Positions 8,725 to 18,253 of a stretch of 64,000 bases of DNA are shown here, one piece after another. Source of the DNA: Companilactobacillus formosensis (GTDB lineage Bacteria > Bacillota > Bacilli > Lactobacillales > Lactobacillaceae); assembly GCF_005405305.1 (NCBI RefSeq), contig NZ_BJDU01000008.1, forward strand, positions 61,339-125,338, read 5' to 3'. The notes under the pieces were generated by a model. That model did no database searches. It was not told where the DNA came from and saw only the letters and a program-made list of their open reading frames with translations. The position numbers and the translations under genes were made by a program. The first letter of the stretch is position 1; every line of letters begins with the position of its first letter.

Positions 8725-8781
8725 AATATACCTCTAAAAAATTTCATTCCTTTAAGAATACCATTTTTTAGTATATAGCGC

Positions 8782-8967
8782 TTACTTAATCAGGAATGCT
8801 CCTACGACAAGAAAGATTATGCCCATAATTAAAGAGAAGTAGACACCCATAAATACGTATGGTTGAGGATTTTTTACTTTTTCTTTGATGTTATTGTAAG
8901 TTTTCCGTCCAACATAAATTTGATAAATTCCCATAATAATTACGATTATTCCAATTAATTCAGTCAT
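8782..8967 (-). CDS. Small membrane protein (61 aa)
   Basis: Two strongly hydrophobic segments (residues 3-18 and 39-60) flank a basic loop with KTYNNIKEKVKN, which predicts a two-helix membrane hairpin. AAAGGTGG lies upstream of the ATG. It sits between the 8155 gene and a repeat, on the same strand as the ABC operon. No family is recognised; the clean codon structure and ribosome-binding site support a real gene. Confidence 0.6.
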   Translation of the reverse strand: MTELIGIIVIIMGIYQIYVGRKTYNNIKEKVKNPQPYVFMGVYFSLIMGIIFLVVGAFLIK

Positions 8968-9021
8968 TATAAGCGCACCACCTTTTAACTCAATGATATG
9001 TCACTATCGAGTAAAAGAAAA

Positions 9022-9114
9022 AGGTTTGAGATTTTGCGTCTTTGGGGCCATGCAAAAGCTCAAAATCGTGTCGGCTATGTTCCAGCCAATCACAGGACTT
9101 TTACGGACGACGGC
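9022..9114. repeat. Structured intergenic repeat, copy 4 (partial)
   Basis: This matches the second half of copy 1 read on the opposite strand: TTTGAGATTTTGCGTC, GGGCCATGCAAAAGCTC, GTTCCAGCCAATCACAG and a terminal GACGACGGC. The other half is absent. It lies between two small-membrane-protein genes. Confidence 0.72.
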
Positions 9115-9124
9115 GTATTAACAC

Positions 9125-9313
9125 CTAAGAAAAATACTTAGAAAAGTTAAACACCGAACTCACTACCGAAACTAGTCCCGTTACGACAATAATTAAGAAT
9201 GCGATACCTTTTATGCTGCAGACGTCTTCCCAAGGAAACTTCAACAAGAAAGATAATCCTAAAATGCCGATCCAAAAATATTTTACTTTGTAAAAATCAC
9301 GATTGAAGCTCAC
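9125..9313 (-). CDS. Small membrane protein (62 aa)
   Basis: It starts at a GTG (9313) preceded by AGAAGGGA. The N-terminal FYKVKYFWIGILGL resembles the FYKTINFWYGVAML start of the 68-residue protein at 14782, and both have two hydrophobic segments, so they may be distant paralogues. It is the most distal gene of the leftward ABC region, 88 bases after the last permease. Function unknown. Confidence 0.55.
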   Translation of the reverse strand: MSFNRDFYKVKYFWIGILGLSFLLKFPWEDVCSIKGIAFLIIVVTGLVSVVSSVFNFSKYFS

Positions 9314-9401
9314 ACAATCCCTTCTTTACTCCGTCTTTATTCTTAGTTTAGTTGAAAATTACTTTTTTATGCCAAGTTTATCCTGAATCAGCGATTTTTC
9401 A

Positions 9402-10145
9402 TCATGAACGAGTTGTCTCTGATAAGTTCTCTAACAAATATAAGTCGATAAGCACAACCGTTATAACGATAAAACCTTCAACCAAACAAAGATTAGTAAA
9501 TAAATTAGTTGGTACCTTTATGAATCGATACATACTAACAGCTGACATTTCGATTAAGCTCAAATAACTGATTCCAGCGGTAATTGCCACCATGAAGCAG
9601 TTAAACATTATTTTGAAAGCTTTTTGATTTTTAAAGGGCAAAATACTTTCCAAACACCCCATTGTTAGATGAATCAAAGTACTGCCGACCAAAATCAAAA
9701 CAGTTCCTAAGAAAAATATTGCTAAATCTTTCAACAATAATTCTGTTTGCATATTACCATCGATGATCACTCGCAAGAAGGAAGTCTTTCCCATGTAATA
9801 ATAAAGTGAAATCAGCAACATTCCACTTGAAACTAAGCAATAAGTGATATAAGCAATCAAAGATGTTAAAAAATCACTGAAGAATAACTTCTTATCACTA
9901 AGCGGAATCAAGCGATATTTATTGTTATTCAAAACTTGTCGACTGAATTTAATTAAACTGACCACACTCCATAGGTAAAACCCTGCCGACAGTGCAATCA
10001 AAAATACCGTTTTATACGACGAATTGAAGCTTATTTTTAAATAGTCAATCGTTATAACGGATAAAATTAATAGAAAATTCCAGCCTAAGATCAAGGCAAT
10101 GCGTTTGAATTTGTTTCTAAGTAAATCTTTACTCACGTTGTACAT
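9402..10145 (-). CDS. ABC-2-like permease subunit (third permease of the YtrA-type operon)
   Basis: 247 residues with about six hydrophobic segments. The start MYNVSKDLLRNKFKR resembles the amphipathic starts of the two upstream permeases (LSKNLIREK and VNKDLFHQR), and the NKYRLIPLSDKKLFFSDFL segment after the second helix is shared with NYRLIPVTDTTLYISNLL and SKYRLIPISDKGLYFSNFL in those proteins. All three are therefore paralogues. It has no dedicated ATPase and may assemble with one of the two encoded upstream. It lies 29 bases after the second permease. Confidence 0.78.
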   Translation of the reverse strand: MYNVSKDLLRNKFKRIALILGWNFLLILSVITIDYLKISFNSSYKTVFLIALSAGFYLWSVVSLIKFSRQVLNNNKYRLIPLSDKKLFFSDFLTSLIAYITYCLVSSGMLLISLYYYMGKTSFLRVIIDGNMQTELLLKDLAIFFLGTVLILVGSTLIHLTMGCLESILPFKNQKAFKIMFNCFMVAITAGISYLSLIEMSAVSMYRFIKVPTNLFTNLCLVEGFIVITVVLIDLYLLENLSETTRS

Positions 10146-10174
10146 AATAAAACCATCCCATAGTCATATTGTTA

Positions 10175-10948
10175 TTAACGGATTGTTTCTACCCAGCGTT
10201 TCATTAAATAAATATTGATAAAACTAAAAATCACTAACCAAACAAACATAATTCCTGAAGTAATCCAAATAGCATTACTAAATTGTGAAAGCGTCTGTGC
10301 TCCCATGTATCCTGTTGTATAAATCAAGCGATAAACGTAACCTGTTGCAATATCAAAAATCACCGATGCAGCCCAAATTACTACTAGATAAAGAATAAAG
10401 GTCACAAACTTTTGCGATTTAAATGGTAAAAATTCTTTGATCCAACTGATTATAAAATGAACCAAAGTAATTCCACTCCACATAACTAAGGCTGTTAAAA
10501 TCATAAAAATTATTACCCCAAAAGTTAATCCCATTCCAATATTAGAATTAGTAAAACCACTTGGATCGATACTGCCAAAATTGCCAATTGCATATAAAAT
10601 GACCGCAATAATGGCCTCTAAAATTTGTAGATAGATAAAAGCTACAAAAGTCGTAAGCAAATTGCTTATATATAAGGTCGTATCAGTAACTGGTATCAAG
10701 CGATAGTTGTTACTTGTAAATATATGTTCATTTTTGCGTGACAACATGATAAAACTAACAAAATTGACGATTGTGACACTAATAATAAATGTTTCAAAGA
10801 AAAAATCGATTGTGGTATTAAAACCACTAGCGATAAGTCGCATAACAAACATGACGATTAAAGCCAAAATATCAATTCCAACGATCCAATTCATCAATCG
10901 CCACTTTTCTCGAATTAAATTTTTACTTAAACCAGCGAAATCATTCAT
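10175..10948 (-). CDS. ABC-2-like permease subunit
   Basis: 257 residues with about six transmembrane segments, a paralogue of the products at 9402 and 11670 (shared YRLIP motif after helix 2). The ATG at 10948 follows AAGGAGGT and overlaps the stop of the ATPase gene by eight bases (ATGAATGA), which implies translational coupling. Such permeases pair with the preceding YtrB-type ATPase; the exported substrate in the family is often a peptide antibiotic or is unknown. Confidence 0.82.
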   Translation of the reverse strand: MNDFAGLSKNLIREKWRLMNWIVGIDILALIVMFVMRLIASGFNTTIDFFFETFIISVTIVNFVSFIMLSRKNEHIFTSNNYRLIPVTDTTLYISNLLTTFVAFIYLQILEAIIAVILYAIGNFGSIDPSGFTNSNIGMGLTFGVIIFMILTALVMWSGITLVHFIISWIKEFLPFKSQKFVTFILYLVVIWAASVIFDIATGYVYRLIYTTGYMGAQTLSQFSNAIWITSGIMFVWLVIFSFINIYLMKRWVETIR

Positions 10949-11654
10949 TAGGTAAACCTCCTTCGTAGACTTTTTCGTAATACTCTTCGACACCTAAGTG
11001 ATACTTTTCTTGAATCGATTCGACTGAACGCATTTCATAAACCGTCTTGTCTTTAATAATTACGATGTCATCCAACAAACTAGCAATTTCTGTCACGTAG
11101 TGATCACTAATAATGATTGTAGAATCATCCGACTTCCAACGAATAATACTACTAATGATCTTTTTGCGGGACATACTATCGATTCCACTCATCGGTTCAT
11201 CTAACAAATACAATTTCGTATCTCGTGCTAAAGCTAAAGCAATTACTAACTTACCTAGAGTCCCGGTTGAAAGACTAGATAATCGTTTTGATTCATCCAA
11301 TTCCAAATACTGAGCAATTTCTTGATACTTTTCCATTGAAAAATCAGGATAAACATTTTGGTAAAAGCTAACGATCTCATCTATTTTAGTATTGCGATTG
11401 AAACCACCTAATTCATCGCTCAAACTGACATTTTTCTTAATATTAGCCTTCTTAGTTTTACCATCTACCGTTATAACGCCTTCTTTAATGGAATTAACGC
11501 CTGCAATCAATCTCATTAAGGTCGTTTTACCAGCTCCATTTTCTCCTAGGAGTCCGATAATTTTTCCACTGACAATTGATAAGTTGATATTATCTAAAAT
11601 AGTCTTGTAGTTTTTCTTGTACGTTAAATTGTTTATCTTAAGTAATTCTGTCAT
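10941..11654 (-). CDS. ABC transporter ATP-binding protein (YtrB-like)
   Basis: 237 residues with Walker A GENGAGKTT near residue 37, a degenerate signature LSTGTLGK instead of LSGGQ, Walker B LYLLDEPMSGID and switch histidine in ISDHYV. This signature is typical of the YtrB/E subgroup coupled to GntR regulators. It begins 15 bases after the first permease gene and overlaps the next permease, so the operon has the order ATPase-permease-ATPase-permease-permease. The second ATPase (12412) is a close paralogue. Confidence 0.9.
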   Translation of the reverse strand: MTELLKINNLTYKKNYKTILDNINLSIVSGKIIGLLGENGAGKTTLMRLIAGVNSIKEGVITVDGKTKKANIKKNVSLSDELGGFNRNTKIDEIVSFYQNVYPDFSMEKYQEIAQYLELDESKRLSSLSTGTLGKLVIALALARDTKLYLLDEPMSGIDSMSRKKIISSIIRWKSDDSTIIISDHYVTEIASLLDDIVIIKDKTVYEMRSVESIQEKYHLGVEEYYEKVYEGGLPNE

Positions 11655-11669
11655 TTTATCTCCTCCTTT

Positions 11670-12419
11670 TTACTTAGTTGCTTCTGACCATCTATTCAAT
11701 AGATATAAATTCAGAAATGTCAAAACAACATTCCAAGCTACTAATATCAGTAAACTCATATTGAGCATTCTCACGACACTGCTGAAACTAGTAGTAACTT
11801 CTCTTATCCCTAGAAGAATCGAAGTGTTGGCAGTAATAGCATTGAACGATACCATAACGGCCCAGATCACGATCAAAGTTAAAATTATTGTTGCAAAAGT
11901 TTGTTTTTTAATTGGCAAAAAATCACCTATTAGGGAAACTAACAAACGAATTACGACACTACCAACTAAAATCAACATGATTCCTAAAATAATTGCTGCG
12001 ACTACTTCAAATTTGAACCAATATTGGCCAGCGCTGAAATCTTTAATCATAATTTGGTCATACGGATTTGGGAAAATCGCATAAGCACCAAAATAAACAA
12101 TTGCCTCACCAACTAGTAAATAAATTACGGCGAAAAAGGCTGACAAAAAATTGCTGAAATAAAGTCCTTTGTCACTAATAGGAATCAACCGATACTTGCT
12201 GCTATCAAAAATATTAATGACCGACATTACCAAAAAGACTACACCGATGATAACAGCCATAAGGACGCCACCAGTCAAACTCGTTGGGTCAGTAATATTG
12301 AAAATTTTCTTGTAAAAAATCATCAATAATATGGCTAGCGCATGAAAACCTAAAATCAATGAGATTATTTTTCCACGTTGATGGAATAAGTCTTTATTAA
12401 CTCGGCTAATACTACTCAT
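11670..12419 (-). CDS. ABC-2-like permease subunit
   Basis: 249 residues, about six hydrophobic segments, with the SKYRLIPISDKGLYFSNFL paralogue motif. Two adjacent ATG codons (12422, 12419) follow GAAGGGAG; 12419 is preferred because it aligns exactly with the start of the paralogue at 10948. The gene overlaps the 3' end of its ATPase gene by eight bases, so translation is probably coupled. It forms the first transporter module of the operon with the 12412 ATPase. Confidence 0.82.
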   Translation of the reverse strand: MSSISRVNKDLFHQRGKIISLILGFHALAILLMIFYKKIFNITDPTSLTGGVLMAVIIGVVFLVMSVINIFDSSKYRLIPISDKGLYFSNFLSAFFAVIYLLVGEAIVYFGAYAIFPNPYDQIMIKDFSAGQYWFKFEVVAAIILGIMLILVGSVVIRLLVSLIGDFLPIKKQTFATIILTLIVIWAVMVSFNAITANTSILLGIREVTTSFSSVVRMLNMSLLILVAWNVVLTFLNLYLLNRWSEATK

Positions 12420-13152
12420 CATCTGTACTCCCTTCGTAAACTTGTTCATAGTAAGCTTCAATACCCAAGTGATATTTAACTTGAATTTCTTCAACTGAAT
12501 CTACTTCATAAATAGTTTGATCCTTAATAATAATCACATCATCCAATAAAGCGGCAATTTCTTTAACATAATGCGAACTAATTATCATCGTGGCATCGTC
12601 GTTTTTCCATTGAATAATGCTCTTTATAATCTTTTTCCGTGTCATAATGTCGATTCCATTCAATGGTTCATCCAATAAATAAAGTGGAACCTGACGTGCT
12701 AATGTTAAAGCAATCGTTAATTTTTCAGTTTCACCGGTCGATAATTTTTTTAAGTTTTGTCTATCATCAATAGCTAAGAAATCAGCCATCTCTTGATATC
12801 TCTCTAAAGAAAAATCCGGATAAACAGTCTGATAAAATTTAACAATGTCTCTGACACGATTGCGTTCAAACCAACTTCCAGCAAAAACATCTTTAAAGGC
12901 ACTCTTGAGTGAATAAGTCGTACTAACACAAGACTTAATGGCTTCTTTACTGTCAATTCCTGCAACGTTGATCTGACCTGATGTCTTAGCATTCAAGCCA
13001 ACAATCAACCGCATCAAAGTTGTTTTACCAGCTCCATTAGCTCCGAGTAAGCCGACAATTTTTCCGTTGTCTAAACTTAAATTGACCTTGTCTAAAATAA
13101 CTTTATGATTCTTCTTATATCGAAGATCTTTAATTTCTAGTACCTTACTCAT
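12412..13152 (-). CDS. ABC transporter ATP-binding protein (YtrB-like)
   Basis: 246 residues with Walker A GANGAGKTT, degenerate signature LSTGETEK, Walker B LYLLDEPLNGID and switch region ISSHYV. The ATG at 13152 overlaps the GntR stop codon by eight bases and follows a GAGG element, so it is coupled to the regulator. A longer reading from 13194 lies wholly inside the regulator gene. It is a paralogue of the ATPase at 10941 and probably energises the permease at 11670. Confidence 0.9.
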   Translation of the reverse strand: MSKVLEIKDLRYKKNHKVILDKVNLSLDNGKIVGLLGANGAGKTTLMRLIVGLNAKTSGQINVAGIDSKEAIKSCVSTTYSLKSAFKDVFAGSWFERNRVRDIVKFYQTVYPDFSLERYQEMADFLAIDDRQNLKKLSTGETEKLTIALTLARQVPLYLLDEPLNGIDIMTRKKIIKSIIQWKNDDATMIISSHYVKEIAALLDDVIIIKDQTIYEVDSVEEIQVKYHLGIEAYYEQVYEGSTDDE

Positions 13153-13519
13153 CGCCCTCATCCTTTTGTTTGACATAGTTTTTAAAGCTATCAATGATTT
13201 CTTGGTCGTTCATATTTAATGAATGCAATTTATTATATGTTGCATCAAACATTTCATTAACAATGTGTTTTCTTAATTCGTTCACAATCTGTTCATCCTC
13301 AGTTACAAAATTACCTTTACCACGTTGCGGAGTAATGACTTTTTCTTCCATCATCTCTTTAAGTGATTTTTGAACGGTATTAGTATTTGCAGAAAATTGA
13401 ACTGCCAACTGTCTAACAGAAGGAAGCTGTGACCCTAGTTCATACTCATTACTGATAATCTTGCGATACAAAATATCCTTGATCTGTAAATAAATTGGTA
13501 TGCTGTCGATATATTCCAT
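13145..13519 (-). CDS. GntR-family (YtrA subfamily) transcriptional regulator
   Basis: 124 residues: an N-terminal winged helix (PIYLQIKDILYRKII, then GSQLPSVRQLAVQFSANTNTVQKSLKEM) and a short C-terminal tail, the size of YtrA-type repressors that control ABC transporters and often respond to cell-wall antibiotics. It is the first gene of the operon. A 24-bp imperfect palindrome covering its -10 region is the probable autoregulatory operator. Confidence 0.93.
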   Translation of the reverse strand: MEYIDSIPIYLQIKDILYRKIISNEYELGSQLPSVRQLAVQFSANTNTVQKSLKEMMEEKVITPQRGKGNFVTEDEQIVNELRKHIVNEMFDATYNKLHSLNMNDQEIIDSFKNYVKQKDEGDE

Positions 13520-13533
13520 CTTTTCACCTTCTC

Positions 13534-13557
13534 ACTGTTCTAGTACACTAATACAGT
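13534..13557 (-). promoter_or_regulatory. Palindromic operator of the GntR/ABC operon
   Basis: Read on the minus strand the site is ACTGT-N2-TAGT-N2-ACTA-N2-ACAGT: 18 of 24 positions are symmetric. It overlaps a TATACT -10 element (13555-13560) 15-35 bases upstream of the regulator ATG, the expected place for repression by the YtrA-type protein it precedes. The symmetry is seen directly; the binding protein is inferred. Confidence 0.72.
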
Positions 13558-13712
13558 ATAACAGAGCAAACAAAAAAGCAATCGATTGCTGTCGATTACT
13601 TTTATTTATTTTCTAGTACGATTTGTCCACGATATTTTTATAACATCCAACAAAAATCATGCTATATTAACATTGAAATTGGGAATGGATACATAGAAAA
13701 GACTGATGTATC

Positions 13713-14300
13713 ATGTTAAAATTCGGAAAAAAAGTCAATTACCGACCGCTAAATTTGAGCTTATTTACGGGACTAACGGTTGGGATTTTATTTGGCTCCA
13801 ATATTTCACTAATACTTGGTGTCGAAGTTGGAATCATCATGTTTAGTGTCATGTTTCTCGGACATTATCTCCTTTTTCTACCGACAATCTTCAATTATTG
13901 GGAATCCAGTCCAAAATTTATCCGTTATAGCGATATCGATAAAACTACTAATCGTGTCATTGCCATGGTATTACCTACTAAATTGCCGATGAAGGTAATC
14001 GATAAAGCTAAAATCAAGGAGATAACTATTACTGGTTTACCACCAACTTATACCAATCTAACCGCTCAATTCATTGCGGCCGAAGAAGGTAGTTTGATGT
14101 ATGGATTATTCTTGATGATCAATAATCCCGTCAAGATTCAACTCATTTTAAACGATAAGACTAAAATTAATTTAGATATTTCCAAAGACTACTTCACACA
14201 TCCACAAACTACCCTCGCCAAATTAAGATTATTTTTAAACGAATTCAAAACTTCGAAAGTTAATTTATCGGAAGAAAATCTCAAATTTATCCAAGAATGA
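13713..14300 (+). CDS. Membrane protein of unknown function, paralogue of the 8155 gene
   Basis: 195 residues, beginning MLKFGKKVNYRPL, with two hydrophobic segments at about 17-33 and 36-57, then a soluble domain. The start and the NRVIAMVLP segment resemble the 8155 product. It is transcribed divergently from the GntR operon, sharing the 193-base gap at 13520-13712. The ribosome-binding site is weak. A terminator follows directly. Function unknown. Confidence 0.7.
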   Translation: MLKFGKKVNYRPLNLSLFTGLTVGILFGSNISLILGVEVGIIMFSVMFLGHYLLFLPTIFNYWESSPKFIRYSDIDKTTNRVIAMVLPTKLPMKVIDKAKIKEITITGLPPTYTNLTAQFIAAEEGSLMYGLFLMINNPVKIQLILNDKTKINLDISKDYFTHPQTTLAKLRLFLNEFKTSKVNLSEENLKFIQE

Positions 14301-14301
14301 A

Positions 14302-14340
14302 AAAAATGCTTCTCCTACAATCGTAGGGAAGCATTTTTTG
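14302..14340. terminator. Bidirectional terminator
   Basis: AAATGCTTC-CTAC and GTAG-GAAGCATTT arms are flanked by A and T runs, placed between convergent genes. On the minus strand it overlaps the 3' end of the 14315 gene. Confidence 0.8.
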
Positions 14341-14665
14341 AATTAAGAATATCTATTAAAGAATAAGCTGTCTCGAAACTAGTCGTTCGTTGAGAAATCT
14401 GAGAAATTTGTTCCCACAAACGTCTCGAATAATCATTAAAAATCAAATGTTCATCACTTTTAGCATGGTTAACAGATTTGATCAATTCGTTAACTCGCTT
14501 GTCAAAGAGTGAACCACGATATTGTTTATTGGAAAGTTCTTGAACTGAGTTGGTTACTAGCTGCTCAATTTCTTGATTAATTACTGATTCATTAATTTGT
14601 TTGCTAAAAGACTTCTCGAATTCAACTAATAACGACAGCAATAATTTTTGTTTTGAATTATCCAT
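14315..14665 (-). CDS. Small helical cytosolic protein, unknown (possibly bacteriocin-immunity-like)
   Basis: 116 residues from the ATG at 14665 (GGGTG nine bases upstream); a longer reading from 14758 adds an unlikely N-terminus without a ribosome-binding site. The protein has no signal or membrane segment and is almost entirely predicted helical and charged (KQKLLLSLLVEFEKSF, EIEQLVTNSVQEL, RVNELIKSV). Size and all-helical character recall four-helix-bundle bacteriocin immunity proteins, but no bacteriocin gene is nearby and the resemblance is weak. Treat the function as unknown. Confidence 0.5.
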   Translation of the reverse strand: MDNSKQKLLLSLLVEFEKSFSKQINESVINQEIEQLVTNSVQELSNKQYRGSLFDKRVNELIKSVNHAKSDEHLIFNDYSRRLWEQISQISQRTTSFETAYSLIDILNSKNASLRL

Positions 14666-14781
14666 TTGTATTTTCACCCGTATATTAATATAACTGATTT
14701 CGACTAGAATAGATACCATTTTTGTACGATTGTCTGGTGTATAATAAAACGTATACATTTTATTAATTATCAGGAGAAATT

Positions 14782-14988
14782 ATGAATAAACAATTCTATA
14801 AAACAATCAATTTTTGGTATGGCGTTGCCATGCTAGTAGTCGGTATTATCTTTATCGATCACTCAACTGAATCAACTTGGCTTTTGATTGATGCTATCTT
14901 CATCATTGCCGCAGTAGTCTTCTTCTTATTAAGTCTCTTTCACAAACCAAAGCCCAAAAAAGAAAACGACCGCAATCCTTTAATGTAA
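14782..14988 (+). CDS. Small membrane protein (68 aa)
   Basis: It starts with CAGGAG before the ATG and has two hydrophobic segments (residues about 13-27 and 33-53) and a basic tail KPKPKKEN. A TATAAT element lies about 40 bases upstream. The FYKTINFWYG start resembles that of the 9125 product. Function unknown. Confidence 0.6.
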   Translation: MNKQFYKTINFWYGVAMLVVGIIFIDHSTESTWLLIDAIFIIAAVVFFLLSLFHKPKPKKENDRNPLM

Positions 14989-15072
14989 AAAGCTATTTCT
15001 ACCTATTATATAGCTTCAAAAGGTCTTCCATGTTATTATTTAAACAGTTTACTGAAAGGATGGTATTTCATC

Positions 15073-15111
15073 ATGAGTACAAAAATTAATATCATTGCAA
15101 ATAATTTATAA
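15073..15111 (+). CDS. Putative 12-residue leader peptide upstream of hflX
   Basis: An ATG preceded by GAAAGGATG opens a 12-codon frame, MSTKINIIANNL, ending in TAA six bases before a hairpin that abuts the hflX ribosome-binding site. Short translated leaders followed by hairpins are known to control Gram-positive resistance genes for ribosome-targeting antibiotics through ribosome stalling. HflX splits stalled ribosomes, so such control would make sense. Translation of this frame is inferred only. Confidence 0.5.
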   Translation: MSTKINIIANNL

Positions 15112-15116
15112 AAAAA

Positions 15117-15155
15117 TGGCATTGTTACCCTGGGGTAATTAGTGCCACCAGGAGG
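15117..15155 (+). promoter_or_regulatory. Leader hairpin and competing RBS pairing before hflX
   Basis: TGGCA (15117-15121) and TTACC (15125-15129) can pair with GGTAA (15134-15138) and TGCCA (15143-15147). Alternatively CCTGG (15129-15133) can pair with CCAGG (15148-15152), which includes the first bases of the AGGAGG ribosome-binding site. The two pairings are mutually exclusive, as in attenuators. Confidence 0.55.
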
Positions 15156-15159
15156 AAAC

Positions 15160-16452
15160 ATGAAAGAATCTAACTTAACTTTTGAAAAAACACGTGTCAT
15201 CATTGCCGGAGTCAGCCATTTACAAGCTGATTTTGAATATACGATGCAAGAACTCGCTTCACTAGTCGAAGCCAACAATATGGAAGTCGCTGATACGATC
15301 ATCCAAAATGTCGATACCGTCAGCGGGGCTACTTACTTTGGTTCTGGTAAAGTTCACGAAATCAAGGAAATTGCCAATGCGGATGATGTTCAAATTGTCG
15401 TTTTAAATGACGAATTGACACCTTCTCAAATCCGTAATCTTGAAAAAGAAACTAAATTAAGCTTTATAGATCGAACAGAATTAATCTTACAAGTATTCTC
15501 AACTAGAGCTCAAACTAAACAAGCTAAGTTGCAAGTTGAAATTGCCAAACTTCAATATCAGTTGCCACGAATTCATCCATCAGGCAATCCTTTGGATCAA
15601 CAATCTGCTTCTGGTGGTTTAGCTAACCGTGGTGCTGGTGAATCAAAACTAGAACTTGATCGTCGAGTTATTAGAAAACGAATCACCGCTTTACGTAACG
15701 AACTCAAAACGGTCGATAAGACTATCAACGTTCAAAGTAGACGTCGAACTAATACTTCTCTACCATTAGTTTCTTTAGTTGGTTATACGAATGCTGGTAA
15801 ATCAACGACAATGAATGGATTGTTGAATTTCAACAAAGAAGATTCTCAAGACCGTAAGGTTTTTGAAAAAAATATGCTTTTCGCCACTTTGGATACTAGC
15901 GTTAGACGAATCGACTTGGAAGACAATACGAGTTTTCTACTTTCCGATACAGTCGGCTTTGTTAGCAAGCTACCTCACAATTTAGTTGAGTCCTTCAAGA
16001 CCACTTTGAAGGAAGCCCAAGCAGCTGACCTCTTGATTCAAGTTATCGATGTCAGTGATGAGCATTGGAAGAATATGATCGACGTTACTGAAAAAACTTT
16101 AAAAGAAATCGGCGTGACTGATAAGCCAATGATTTACGCTTTTAACAAAGCTGATCTAAAAGAAGGTCAACAATTCCCTACTATCGAAGGCGACAATATT
16201 TATTATTCAGCCCTTGATAAAGAATCGATCGAAAAATTAGTTGATTTGATTAAATTAAAAATCTTCAATAACTACCAAAAGGCTGATTTACTAATACCTT
16301 ACAGCGACCAAAAGATCACGGAAGAAATTTTACAAACCTCTCAAGTACTCAAAAAAGAGTTCACGAATGATGGTTCTTTGATTACTGCTAATTTAAGTCC
16401 CACAGAATTAGAAAAGTTTAATAAATATATCAAAGCAGAGATGTCTGAATAA
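15160..16452 (+). CDS. hflX: GTPase HflX (ribosome-splitting factor)
   Basis: 430 residues with the HflX N-terminal domain (GSGKVHEI, DELTPSQIRNLE, RTELILQVF), a glycine-rich linker region ending GAGESKLELDRR, then a GTPase domain with G1 GYTNAGKST at about 208-216, G3 DTVGF and G4 NKADL. HflX binds the large ribosomal subunit and splits stalled 70S ribosomes during heat or antibiotic stress. The start is the ATG at 15160 with AGGAGG four bases upstream; a GTG at 15142 lies inside the leader hairpin and is rejected. Confidence 0.95.
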   Translation: MKESNLTFEKTRVIIAGVSHLQADFEYTMQELASLVEANNMEVADTIIQNVDTVSGATYFGSGKVHEIKEIANADDVQIVVLNDELTPSQIRNLEKETKLSFIDRTELILQVFSTRAQTKQAKLQVEIAKLQYQLPRIHPSGNPLDQQSASGGLANRGAGESKLELDRRVIRKRITALRNELKTVDKTINVQSRRRTNTSLPLVSLVGYTNAGKSTTMNGLLNFNKEDSQDRKVFEKNMLFATLDTSVRRIDLEDNTSFLLSDTVGFVSKLPHNLVESFKTTLKEAQAADLLIQVIDVSDEHWKNMIDVTEKTLKEIGVTDKPMIYAFNKADLKEGQQFPTIEGDNIYYSALDKESIEKLVDLIKLKIFNNYQKADLLIPYSDQKITEEILQTSQVLKKEFTNDGSLITANLSPTELEKFNKYIKAEMSE

Positions 16453-16474
16453 CAGATTTCTCTGTTTTTTTTTG
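16450..16474 (+). terminator. Terminator after hflX
   Basis: AACAGA-TTTC-TCTGTT followed by a T run overlaps the hflX stop codon. Confidence 0.75.
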
Positions 16475-16479
16475 CATTT

Positions 16480-16508
16480 TTGTCCATAATGTATTATTAT
16501 TTTATAAA
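16480..16508 (+). promoter_or_regulatory. Putative sigma-A promoter of the opp operon
   Basis: TTGTCC (16480-16485) and TATAAA (16503-16508) are separated by 17 bases and lie 85 bases before oppA. The intervening leader holds two small inverted repeats (TTAGAA-TTCTAA and TTATTCTAAGAATAA). Confidence 0.5.
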
Positions 16509-16592
16509 CATTAGAATTTTTCTAATTAAGGGCATTGTGTTTTAATATTCATTAGTTTATTCTAAGAATAATTACTTTAGGGAGGTTAAACA

Positions 16593-18230
<1,638 letters not shown>

Positions 18231-18253
18231 CTAAAGGTGAGGGAGATTAAATA

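Noticed and set aside
11617..12084. 155-codon plus-strand frame
   Set aside because: Antisense to a well-supported ABC permease; composition is that of a reversed membrane protein.
16500..16592. CodY box before oppA
   Set aside because: Only about half of the CodY consensus positions match, and many lactobacilli lack CodY.
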